This document shows, in pieces, positions 7,470 to 14,590 of a stretch of 21,337 nucleotides of DNA (position 1 is the first letter of the stretch; every line of letters starts with the position of its first letter). Below the pieces are notes generated by a model that was not told the origin of the DNA, did no database searches, and saw nothing but the letters and a program-made list of their open reading frames with translations. The stretch is from JANOBJ01 sp031411575 (GTDB lineage Bacteria; Pseudomonadota; Gammaproteobacteria; Burkholderiales; Burkholderiaceae_C). The stretch lies in NCBI GenBank assembly GCA_031411575.1, contig JANOBJ010000241.1, forward strand, positions 1 to 21,337, given 5' to 3'. The position numbers and the translations under genes were made by a program.

Positions 7470-8884
7470 AGCGCCGCGACCTGATCGGCCGGGGGCTGGC
7501 GCTGCAGGCCGGCCCGGTGGTCCTGTTGCTCGGCCAGGCCGAGATCGCACGGGGGGCCACGATCGTCGCGGTGCGGGTCTGGCCGGCGCCGGACTACACC
7601 CGCGTCACCATCGAGAGCGATGACGAACTCAAGGCCCGGCAGTTCTTCGTGGGCAGCCCGCCGCGGCTGGCGGTGGACATCGAGGGCATTGACCTGTACC
7701 CCGCCCTGCGCGAGCTGGTCGCCAAGGTGAATGCCGACGACCCGTTCATCAACGGCATCCGCGTCGGGCAGAACACGCCGGGCGTGGTGCGCCTGGTGAT
7801 CGACCTCAAGCAGCCCGTGCTGCCCCAGGTGTTCACGCTGCCGCCGATCGCGGCCTACCAGCACCGGCTGGTGTTTGACCTGTACCCCACCCAGGCCGCC
7901 GACCCGCTGGAAGCGCTGATCGCCGAGCGGCTGCGCGATGCGCGCCAGAGCGAAGGTGCCCGGCAGGCCGCCAGCGCCGGGGTGTCGCTGTCACGGCCCG
8001 CGGCACCGGGTACCGACCCGCTGGGTGAACTCATTGCGCGGCAGGCCGAAAAACCGGCCTCGTCCGCGAACGCTACACATTCAATAGCAAAAAATGACCA
8101 GGGGACGGGGACCTCAGGGCAAAAACCTTCAAAAAACGACCCGGCGAGCCCGGCCCGGACCGACCGCCTCATCATCATCGCGCTGGACCCGGGCCACGGC
8201 GGCGAAGACCCGGGCGCGATCGGCCCTGCGGGCACGCGCGAGAAAGATGTGGTGCTGAAAGTCGCGCATCTGCTGCGCGACCGCATCAACGCCACCACCA
8301 TCAACGGCAACCCGATGCGGGCCTTTCTGACGCGCGACGCCGACTTCTTTGTGCCGTTGCAGGTACGCGTGCAAAAGGCGCGCCGGGTGCAGGCCGATCT
8401 GTTCGTGAGCATCCATGCCGACGCGTTCTTCACGCCCACGGCACGGGGTGCCAGCGTGTTCGCGTTGAGCCAGGGCGCCGCGTCGAGCAGCGCCGCGCGC
8501 TGGATGGCCGACAAGGAAAACAAGGCTGACCTGGTGGGTGGGCTCAACGTCAAGGCCAAGGACGCGCAGGTGCAGCGCGCCCTGCTCGACATGAGCACCA
8601 CCGCGCAGATCAACGACAGCCTGAAGCTCGGCAGCGCCGTGCTCGGCGAGATCGGAAATGTTGGCAAGCTGCACAAGCCGCGCGTGGAGCAGGCCGGCTT
8701 TGCCGTGCTGAAGGCGCCCGACATCCCGAGCGTGCTGATTGAAACTGCCTTCATCAGCAACCCCGAAGAAGAAGCCAAGCTCAAGAGCGACACCTACCAG
8801 GAGCAGCTGGCCGACGCGATCATGCGCGGCATCGGCCGCTATTTTGCGAAGAACCCGCCACTGGCGCGCAACCGCGCCGTGTAG
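7466..8884 (+). CDS. amiC: N-acetylmuramoyl-L-alanine amidase, AMIN plus Amidase_3
   Basis: 472 residues. The N-terminus (MKRRDLIGRGLALQAGPVVLLL) looks like a twin-arginine signal, as in E. coli AmiC. An AMIN septal-targeting domain follows (about residues 30-145), then a low-complexity linker (about 145-232), then the zinc amidase: H244 (DPGHGGEDPGAIG), E259 (TREKD), H317 (SIHADAF) and the catalytic Glu in VLIETAFISNPEEE. The enzyme cuts the amide bond between MurNAc and the stem peptide during daughter-cell separation, in the periplasm. Residues 203-223 of the linker are encoded by an in-frame 65-bp repeat (copy C). The start overlaps the tsaE stop. An Amidase_3 insert such as the one that regulates AmiC-type enzymes is present (roughly NKADLVGG to NDSLKLG), so activation by an EnvC/NlpD-type LytM factor is likely. 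Confidence 0.93.
   Translation: MKRRDLIGRGLALQAGPVVLLLGQAEIARGATIVAVRVWPAPDYTRVTIESDDELKARQFFVGSPPRLAVDIEGIDLYPALRELVAKVNADDPFINGIRVGQNTPGVVRLVIDLKQPVLPQVFTLPPIAAYQHRLVFDLYPTQAADPLEALIAERLRDARQSEGARQAASAGVSLSRPAAPGTDPLGELIARQAEKPASSANATHSIAKNDQGTGTSGQKPSKNDPASPARTDRLIIIALDPGHGGEDPGAIGPAGTREKDVVLKVAHLLRDRINATTINGNPMRAFLTRDADFFVPLQVRVQKARRVQADLFVSIHADAFFTPTARGASVFALSQGAASSSAARWMADKENKADLVGGLNVKAKDAQVQRALLDMSTTAQINDSLKLGSAVLGEIGNVGKLHKPRVEQAGFAVLKAPDIPSVLIETAFISNPEEEAKLKSDTYQEQLADAIMRGIGRYFAKNPPLARNRAV
8072..8136 (+). repeat. 65-bp dispersed repeat, copy C, in frame inside amiC
   Basis: Starts GCTACACATTCAATAGC and continues CAAAAAATGACC. It aligns gap-free with copy B at 44 of 65 positions, with strongest identity in the AATAGCAAA and ATGACCA blocks and the A-rich end. 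The start coincides with a codon boundary and the element reads through as ATHSIAKNDQGTGTSGQKPSK with no stop, extending the linker between the AMIN and amidase domains. It is more diverged than copies A and B, and its head no longer makes a full hairpin. Confidence 0.65.
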
Positions 8885-8887
8885 GCC

Positions 8888-9499
8888 ATGCCAGACACAA
8901 CCCCCTCCTTCGGCGGCGACGCAACCGCGCTGCAATCCGTTGTCGGCTGGGTCCTGGTGATGGCCATCACCCTGCTCGCCTGCGGTGTTGCGCGGGGCCA
9001 GTCGCTACCGGCTACCACCCCGCCCGCGGCCGATGCGGCGGACCCGATGAATTCGGCCGCCTGCCAGGGTGCGCGGCAGCGCCTTGATGCCGCCCTGGGC
9101 GCGGCCGTGGCCAACCGAGACGCCAACGCCGCCGCACTCGACACGGCGCGCAAGCAGGCCCAGCAAATCTGCCTGGGCCGCGAGACCCGCAGCACGCGGG
9201 GCCTGCGTCCGCCCCAGCCCGTGACGGCCGTGCCGCCGACGACGGCGCCGGTCGGGCCGTCAGCGACGGTGCCGCCAGCGCGGCCGTCACCGGTGCCAAG
9301 GCAGGCCATCGCGCCACCACCGGCGGTTGTGGCCCCGGCCCCGCCGCCAGTGGCCATCCCCAGACCCACGGTCATCACCGGCTGCGACCCGGGCGGGTGC
9401 TGGGACAGCAATGGCACACGGCTGCCGCGCACCGGCCCCAACCTGATGGGGCCGAGCGGGCTGTGTAGCGTGCAGGGCAATTTCGCGTACTGCCCGTGA
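8888..9499 (+). CDS. Small exported proline-rich protein of unknown function
   Basis: 203 residues; not recognised as a characterised family. An N-terminal hydrophobic stretch (VVGWVLVMAITLLACGVARG, about residues 18-37) looks like a signal peptide or anchor. An alternative ATG within it would give a shorter, more usual signal. Next come an Ala-rich helical part with two cysteines (AACQGARQRL, QAQQICLG), a Pro/Ala/Val-rich spacer (about residues 105-160), and a C-terminal block with four cysteines and several glycines (TGCDPGGCWDSNG to GLCSVQGNFAYCP). The even cysteine number and export signal suggest a disulfide-stabilised periplasmic or surface domain. It begins 3 bp after the amiC stop and is probably cotranscribed, which hints at an envelope role. 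Its stop codon lies inside a terminator-like hairpin. Confidence 0.75.
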   Translation: MPDTTPSFGGDATALQSVVGWVLVMAITLLACGVARGQSLPATTPPAADAADPMNSAACQGARQRLDAALGAAVANRDANAAALDTARKQAQQICLGRETRSTRGLRPPQPVTAVPPTTAPVGPSATVPPARPSPVPRQAIAPPPAVVAPAPPPVAIPRPTVITGCDPGGCWDSNGTRLPRTGPNLMGPSGLCSVQGNFAYCP

Positions 9500-9516
9500 C
9501 CACACGGGCGCGGTTT
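9492..9516 (+). terminator. Terminator-like hairpin after the proline-rich gene
   Basis: GCCCGTG (9492-9498) and CACGGGC (9503-9509) form a perfect 7-bp stem with an ACCA tetraloop, followed by GCGGTTT. The stem starts inside the last codons of the 8888-9499 gene and lies between two convergent genes (this one and glmM). The T-run is short, so termination may be weak or Rho-assisted. Confidence 0.5.
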
Positions 9517-9532
9517 AGCGGGCAAGCCCTGG

Positions 9533-10918
9533 TCAAGCGGCCAGGAGTTCCCGTTCGAACGGGTTGCGCAGGGCCTCAGCGACTTCACGCGCCAGTCGCG
9601 TTGCCACCGCTTCGGCTTGTACAGCACTCAGGCACTCCACCATCACGCGCAGCACCGGTTCGGTGCCCGAGGCGCGCAGCAACACGCGCCCCTGGTCGCC
9701 GAGTTCCAGTTCCGCCCGCTGGCGGCAGCTCTGGATCTGCGCATTGTTTTCCAGAGAATCATGCGCGTGGACCGGCACATTGACCATGCATTGCGCGTGC
9801 AGGCTCAGGCCATCGCAGAGTTGAGCCAGCCCCTTTCCCGCACGGCGCATCGCGCCGAGCACCTGCAAGGCCGCGATGATGCCGTCGCCCGTGCTGTGGT
9901 GGTCCAGGCAGATGATGTGGCCCGAGCTTTCGCCACCCAGGCGCCAGCCCCGCTGCTTGAGCAGTTGCAGCACATGCCGATCGCCCACGGATGCCCGTGC
10001 AAACGCCATGCCCCGGCGGTTCAGGGCGTGCTCCAAACCCAGGTTGCTCATCACCGTTCCCGCCACACCGCCGATCAGGCCGCCGTGACGCTGCGTGTCG
10101 CAAGCCAGCACATAGAGCAGTTCATCACCCTCAAAAATACGACCTTCCGCGTCCACCATTGCCAGCCGGTCACCGTCCCCATCCAGCGCAATGCCCACGT
10201 CGGCGCGATGCGCGCGCACCGCCTGTGACAGGTACTGCGGCACCGTGGCGCCCACCTGATCGTTGATGTTCAGCCCATTGGGCGCAGCGCCCATCACGAT
10301 CACATGCGCGCCCAGTTCATGGAAAACGATGGGGGCCACTTCGTGGCAGGCACCGTTGGCCGCATCGACCACGATCTTCAAGCCCCGGAGATCCACGCCT
10401 GCGGCAAGCGAGCGCTTGCAGAAATCCACATACACGGCTCCCGCCGCCGGTAGTCGCCGCACACGTCCCAGATGCTCGGACGCCACGCAGCTCAGGTCGC
10501 CCGACATGCGTTGTTCGATCTGCGACTCCATGGCATCCGGCAGCTTGTCACCATCGGCTGAGAAAAACTTGACGCCATTGTCCTGATACGGGTTGTGCGA
10601 GGCACTCACCACCGCGCCGGCCTGGAACCCGAGAATCCGGGTGAGGTAGGCGATGGCGGGCGTCGGCAACTCCCCGCACAGCACGGCGTCCACACCCGCT
10701 GCCGAGAACCCGGCTTGCAACGCCGCTTCCAGCATGCCGGCCGATACCCGCGTGTCGGTGCCGATCGCCACCGCGGGCCGTCGCGGTTGCCCCGCGTGCT
10801 GTTCGGCCAGCAATTGCCCGGCTGCATGGGCCAGCCGCATGACGGTCTGGGGCGTCATCGGCTCCTGCCCCACTGGCGCGCGCACGCCGTCGGTTCCAAA
10901 AATTCTGAGTGTCGTCAT
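9533..10918 (-). CDS. glmM: Phosphoglucosamine mutase, possibly an exopolysaccharide-linked copy
   Basis: 461 residues with every alpha-D-phosphohexomutase landmark: N-terminal RIFGTDGVR, the phosphoserine loop SASHNPYQDNGVKFF (S107), the metal-binding loop DGDGDR, the sugar-binding GGESSGH, and the phosphate-binding RASGTEPVLRV. The enzyme converts glucosamine-6-P to glucosamine-1-P, the entry to UDP-GlcNAc. The ATG at 10918 is preceded by AAGGA at a good distance; the frame is open further upstream but without similarity. GlmM is normally beside folP/ftsH in betaproteobacteria, and there its N-terminus usually reads like KYFGTDGIRGTVG. This copy reads RAPVGQEP and is divergent from a polysaccharide operon holding wecB. 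It may therefore be a second, dedicated copy, but the rest of the genome is not visible. Confidence 0.9.
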   Translation of the reverse strand: MTTLRIFGTDGVRAPVGQEPMTPQTVMRLAHAAGQLLAEQHAGQPRRPAVAIGTDTRVSAGMLEAALQAGFSAAGVDAVLCGELPTPAIAYLTRILGFQAGAVVSASHNPYQDNGVKFFSADGDKLPDAMESQIEQRMSGDLSCVASEHLGRVRRLPAAGAVYVDFCKRSLAAGVDLRGLKIVVDAANGACHEVAPIVFHELGAHVIVMGAAPNGLNINDQVGATVPQYLSQAVRAHRADVGIALDGDGDRLAMVDAEGRIFEGDELLYVLACDTQRHGGLIGGVAGTVMSNLGLEHALNRRGMAFARASVGDRHVLQLLKQRGWRLGGESSGHIICLDHHSTGDGIIAALQVLGAMRRAGKGLAQLCDGLSLHAQCMVNVPVHAHDSLENNAQIQSCRQRAELELGDQGRVLLRASGTEPVLRVMVECLSAVQAEAVATRLAREVAEALRNPFERELLAA

Positions 10919-10979
10919 GGCTGTTCCTTGGCCCGTGGCAAAAAGCGCTGGTCTGCACCACAAATGTGCAGCCACCAGC

Positions 10980-10995
10980 GCAGCAAGTTTGCTGC
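10980..10995. promoter_or_regulatory. Palindrome in the glmM/glycosyltransferase divergent region
   Basis: GCAGCAA (10980-10986) and TTGCTGC (10989-10995) are exact reverse complements with a 2-base spacer, giving a 16-bp near-palindrome. It sits 62 bp upstream of the glmM start and about 150 bp upstream of the glycosyltransferase start, where an operator controlling both directions would be expected. The binding protein is unknown. Confidence 0.45.
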
Positions 10996-10998
10996 CGG

Positions 10999-11021
10999 TT
11001 GACAGCGCACGTCTGTGCGCT
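10999..11021 (+). promoter_or_regulatory. TTGACA-like -35 element joined to an inverted repeat, ahead of the polysaccharide operon
   Basis: TTGACA (10999-11004) matches the sigma-70 -35 consensus. Its last A begins an inverted repeat: AGCGCAC (11004-11010), spacer GTCT, GTGCGCT (11015-11021). No convincing -10 box lies 16-18 bp after the hexamer (the sequence there reads CGCGAA), so a promoter here would need an activator or another sigma factor. Together with the 10980-10995 palindrome, this 227-bp gap looks like the main control point of the operon. Confidence 0.35.
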
Positions 11022-11145
11022 CGCGAACCCATTTACCCATGCGACGGTTGGGGGAATACCGCCCGCTGGCGGCGTGTGCGCTATCGAACAGACGACGCCG
11101 GGAAGGGGCCGGAAGATCGCGCCACACTCCACCCGAAGGCACACC

Positions 11146-12573
11146 TTGTATACGGACCGCGCGTTCTTTTTTCGTCTGTGCAAGCTTGCATCCTGCGCAG
11201 CGGCCAGCGGCCTCGTGCTGACGGCACGCGCGGCCCAGGCGGCTGCCGAATCGTTGCCAGCCACGGTAACGGCAGCGCCGATGACGCTGTTCGTATCGTG
11301 GACAGAACGGCCGCTGGCCGTGGGCCTGGCCGTCGTGCTCGGCCTCATCGTGCTGGTCATGATGGCCTACGGCATCCGGCACATCATTTTCACCTTGAGC
11401 CGCCTGTTCGGGGGCCAACGCTACCCCTACGCGGACATCGACACCGCCCAGTGGCCGCAGATCACGGTCTTCATTGCGGCGCACAACGAGGAAAAGGTCA
11501 TCGCGGGATGCCTCACGGCGCTGCTTGAGACCGACTATCCCGCCGATCGCATCAAGATCGTGCCGGTCAACGACCGATCCGGGGACGGAACGCGGGCGAT
11601 CATTGACCGGTATGTCGCGTTGCATCCGAATCGGATTGTTCCATTCCACCGGACCAGCGGAAAACCCGGCAAGGCGGCCGCCCTGAAAGATGCACTGGCC
11701 TATGCCAAAGGGGATATCGCCATCATTTTCGATGCCGACTACATTCCCGGGCGTGGGTTGCTGCGCCAACTGGCCACGCCATTCTTCGACCCCGAGGTGG
11801 GCGCGGTCATGGGCCGCGTCGTCCCCATCAATGCCGGCACCAACCTGTTGACCCGCATGCTCGACCTGGAGCGCTCGGCCGGCTACCAAGTGGACCAGCA
11901 GGCACGCATGAACCTGCGGGCGGTTCCCCAGTTTGGCGGAACCGTTGGCGGGGTTCGCCTGTCAGCGGTTGCCGCCGTGGGTGGCTGGCACGACGATGTG
12001 CTGGCTGAGGACACCGACATCACCTTCCGCCTCCTCATCAATGGCTGGAAAACGGTCTACAACAACCGCGCTGAATGCTATGAAGAGGTGCCCGAGGAAT
12101 GGTCAGTGCGCATGCGCCAGGTCCGGCGCTGGGCCAAGGGCCACAACCAGGTGCTGTACCGCTATTGGGGCGAACTGATGTCCAGTCCGTTCGTGACGCT
12201 GCGCGAACGCATCGACGGCATCCTGTTGCTGCAGGTATTTGCCATGCCGCCCCTGCTGCTGATTGGCTGGGTGCTGGCGCTGAGCCTCTACTTCCTCAAT
12301 GCGGGGTCATTGGTCGCCCTGTTCATCCCGCTCATGGCTATGGTTGCCTACGGTGCGCTGGGCAATTTTGCGGCTTTTCTTGAAATCGTGATGGCGGTCC
12401 TGCTCGATGGCCATCGTCGGCGCATCCGCTTGCTCCCGGTGAACCTGCTGTGCTTTTTCGCCAGCCTTTTCTCCATCTCGGGCGCATTGGTCGAATCGGC
12501 GGTCGACCGGCTGTTTGGCAGGGAACTGGTGTGGCACAAGACGCTGCGCTACAGGAAGTTGGTGACGCCATGA
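11146..12573 (+). CDS. Processive family-2 glycosyltransferase (polysaccharide synthase)
   Basis: 475 residues from the proposed TTG start at 11146, which has GAAGG seven bases upstream and gives a hydrophobic N-terminus (AFFFRLCKLASCAAASGLVL). An ATG at 11281 is the alternative, without a Shine-Dalgarno. A membrane helix (about 58-80) precedes the GT-A domain: ITVFIAAHNEEKVI (106-119), D196-x-D198 in IIFDADYIPG, GGTVGG, E288-D289 in LAEDTDITFRL (the general-base region), and Q325-x-x-R328-W329 in RQVRRWAKGHNQ. This D,D,D,QxxRW set marks processive synthases such as cellulose, hyaluronan and PNAG synthases. Three or four C-terminal helices (about 356-450) complete a translocation channel. No PilZ domain is present. 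It should polymerise a UDP-sugar at the inner membrane; the wecB and glmM neighbours point to an N-acetylhexosamine. It is the first gene of a seven-gene operon. Confidence 0.9.
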   Translation: MYTDRAFFFRLCKLASCAAASGLVLTARAAQAAAESLPATVTAAPMTLFVSWTERPLAVGLAVVLGLIVLVMMAYGIRHIIFTLSRLFGGQRYPYADIDTAQWPQITVFIAAHNEEKVIAGCLTALLETDYPADRIKIVPVNDRSGDGTRAIIDRYVALHPNRIVPFHRTSGKPGKAAALKDALAYAKGDIAIIFDADYIPGRGLLRQLATPFFDPEVGAVMGRVVPINAGTNLLTRMLDLERSAGYQVDQQARMNLRAVPQFGGTVGGVRLSAVAAVGGWHDDVLAEDTDITFRLLINGWKTVYNNRAECYEEVPEEWSVRMRQVRRWAKGHNQVLYRYWGELMSSPFVTLRERIDGILLLQVFAMPPLLLIGWVLALSLYFLNAGSLVALFIPLMAMVAYGALGNFAAFLEIVMAVLLDGHRRRIRLLPVNLLCFFASLFSISGALVESAVDRLFGRELVWHKTLRYRKLVTP

Positions 12574-13622
12574 GTACCGATCCGCAAGTCTTCATCAGCC
12601 TCTTCATCGTGGCATCGACTGCCATGCTGCTCATGCCGTTCTATCCCGCATGGCAGGAATGGCGGCACCCCACAGATCAGGAGGCATTGAGGGTTGGGCC
12701 GAAGGACGCGGACGATGTGGCCACGCTGGCCGGTGCGTTCCGCACCAAGATGGTGATGCTGATGGCGAGCGGTGATCAGGCGACCTACCAGTTCATCGAA
12801 GAGGTCTCGCAGCGCGGCGCGGTAGCCAACGAGGCTCATCAGGAACTGCCTGTCGTTGCGTCTCGGGCCATGCAGACCCATCGCGCATTCAAGTGCGCGC
12901 AACCCCTGTTTGCTGCCAACGATCTTGAGTTGGCCGGTGGCGCGATGCTGTCCGAAGTTCTGGCCGAAGGCCATATTGCACTGGGTCCGCACAGCCGGAT
13001 CACCGGATGGGCGCACGCGAACAAGACGCTGACTCTCGGCGAATCGAGTGTCGCGGTGCGCCAGATATCCGCTGCCAGGGCAATGGACCTGGCCCGCGGG
13101 TGCTGCTTCGAGCGCGTCCACGCGCCTGTCATCCAGTTCGGTCGCCCTGTTGCAAGTCTGGCGCGGCAAGTCGGCGTTACGTCGTCTTCTCCCCGCACCC
13201 CACTCGACACCATCAAGAATGGACAACCGTGGGGCGACAACGGCTGGCGCGTCGAAGGCGATTGCCAGATTCCCCAGGCCCACCACTTCACCGGCTCGCT
13301 GGTGGTCACCGGTGTGCTGTCGATCGGATCCGACGCCGTGGTCGATGGTGACATCAAGGCGCGAAAGGGCATCCTGATCGGCGCGCGCGCGCGCATCACC
13401 GGGGCGGTGTTCTGCGAGAACGGCATCCACGTTTTTCATGGCGCTTACGTGGCCGGTCCACTCGTATCCGAAAGCCATTTGATGCTCGGGGCCGGCGCCT
13501 GGCTGGGCACGCCAGATGCGCCCACCACTGTCAGCGCGGGGGTGATCCTTGTCGAAGAGGGCGTCGTGGCCCACGGCACCGTCTGGGCAAGTCAAGCCGG
13601 CGTGGTGTGGGGCACCACATGA
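12570..13622 (+). CDS. Membrane-anchored bactofilin-like beta-helix protein
   Basis: 350 residues. A single N-terminal membrane helix (about 8-24) is followed by a helical region with the segment RTKMVMLMASGDQATYQFIEEV. After that come short glycine-spaced hydrophobic repeats that resemble bactofilin or other polymer-forming beta-helix proteins: LSEVLAEGHIALGPHSRITGWAHANKTLTLGESS (around 117-150), and LVVTGVLSIGSDAVVDGDIKARKGILIGARARITGAVF (around 234-271) running on to the end. A loop of about 70 residues with CCFERVH breaks the helix. Bactofilins polymerise and place cell-envelope enzymes at specific sites. Here the ATGA overlaps with both neighbours suggest a scaffold or positioning part of the polysaccharide machine. 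The assignment rests on repeat pattern only; a non-polymerising beta-helix is equally possible. Confidence 0.72.
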   Translation: MSTDPQVFISLFIVASTAMLLMPFYPAWQEWRHPTDQEALRVGPKDADDVATLAGAFRTKMVMLMASGDQATYQFIEEVSQRGAVANEAHQELPVVASRAMQTHRAFKCAQPLFAANDLELAGGAMLSEVLAEGHIALGPHSRITGWAHANKTLTLGESSVAVRQISAARAMDLARGCCFERVHAPVIQFGRPVASLARQVGVTSSSPRTPLDTIKNGQPWGDNGWRVEGDCQIPQAHHFTGSLVVTGVLSIGSDAVVDGDIKARKGILIGARARITGAVFCENGIHVFHGAYVAGPLVSESHLMLGAGAWLGTPDAPTTVSAGVILVEEGVVAHGTVWASQAGVVWGTT

Positions 13623-14590
13623 GCCTGCAGATGCGGACACTGGTGACGCTGACAGCGTTGGCCGGATGCACCACCCCAGCCGGATCGGTCGCGCTTGACC
13701 TGTCCGGCTACGCCGATGAGTCGGGCGCGATTGCAATCCAGCACGCCGGCGCGACCATTGACCCCTACTTCGTGCTGCAGGCCTTGTTGCTAGCTCAAGA
13801 ACACGGGTTGGACACCACGCCGTACGCCGCCAAATGGGCCAACTGGTTGATGGCGCGTCAAAAGCCCGATGCCACGTTTGACAGATTTTGCAAGAACGGG
13901 CCGGCATGGGCGCCCTGCAAAACCGCTGACGCCGATGACTCGGTGCTGGCCCTGTGGCTCAAGTTTCTGGAAACACAGCCCGCCGGCTACCTGCGCAGCC
14001 CAGCCGCCCAGAAAAGCCATCAGGCCGCCAAGGCCGCGCTGGCCAGACTGGTTGACCCGTCGCGCGGGGTCTACCTGGTTTCGCCGGTGTACCAGCATGG
14101 ACTGTTCATGGACAACCTGGAAGTCTGGTCTTACCAGCCCGCCCATGCCGCCGCGCAGAACGCGAGCCGTCCGAGCTTCGCCCGCTCCATCCACAAAGTG
14201 TTCTGGGACGAAGCCCAGCAGCGTTTTCTGGTGTCCACCCAGCCCGAGCAGAAAGCCACCGAGCATGCGTTCTACCCCGATGCGGTAGCCCAGATATTCC
14301 CCTTGCTCGTGAAATACCCCACCCTGGCTGGCGGTGAAAAAAAATACTACCGCCAGTGGATGCAACAACACCGTGCCGACTGGCTCAAGCAGGTCAACGG
14401 TGATTTCGCCTGGGGTTTGATTGCCGTGGTGGCCATGCAGCAGGGCGACCGGGTGTCCGCTGGCTGCTGGTTGAAAACCGCCTGGCCTTTTCGACACAGC
14501 TCGCACTGGACGGTCACCGATGAAGTCGCGTCGCAGATCCTGGCGGCCAAAGGCGTCACGGCAACCCCCAACCAAGAGTCCTGCCAATGA
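13619..14590 (+). CDS. Lipoprotein of unknown function, possibly alpha/alpha-barrel, in the polysaccharide operon
   Basis: 323 residues from the ATG that overlaps the previous stop (ATGA). The N-terminus (MSLQMRTLVTLTALAGC) carries a lipobox L14-A-G-C17, so the protein should be lipid-anchored after Sec export. The rest alternates amphipathic helices: PYFVLQALLLAQEHG, KWANWLMARQKPDATFDRFC, DADDSVLALWLKFLET (D104, D106, D107), SVIHK-like and WGLIAVVAMQQGD stretches. This resembles (alpha/alpha) barrels of polysaccharide hydrolases and lyases, where acidic residues near the barrel centre act in catalysis. I do not recognise a named family. By position it recalls BcsZ-type hydrolases that sit in synthase operons, but the usual family-8 motifs are not seen. 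It could trim the polymer or only bind it. Confidence 0.72.
   Translation: MSLQMRTLVTLTALAGCTTPAGSVALDLSGYADESGAIAIQHAGATIDPYFVLQALLLAQEHGLDTTPYAAKWANWLMARQKPDATFDRFCKNGPAWAPCKTADADDSVLALWLKFLETQPAGYLRSPAAQKSHQAAKAALARLVDPSRGVYLVSPVYQHGLFMDNLEVWSYQPAHAAAQNASRPSFARSIHKVFWDEAQQRFLVSTQPEQKATEHAFYPDAVAQIFPLLVKYPTLAGGEKKYYRQWMQQHRADWLKQVNGDFAWGLIAVVAMQQGDRVSAGCWLKTAWPFRHSSHWTVTDEVASQILAAKGVTATPNQESCQ

Noticed and set aside
12549..13907. 452-codon open frame on the minus strand
   Set aside because: Opposite the bactofilin-like gene, which has overlap-coupled neighbours and a sensible membrane helix; the antisense product has no recognisable feature.
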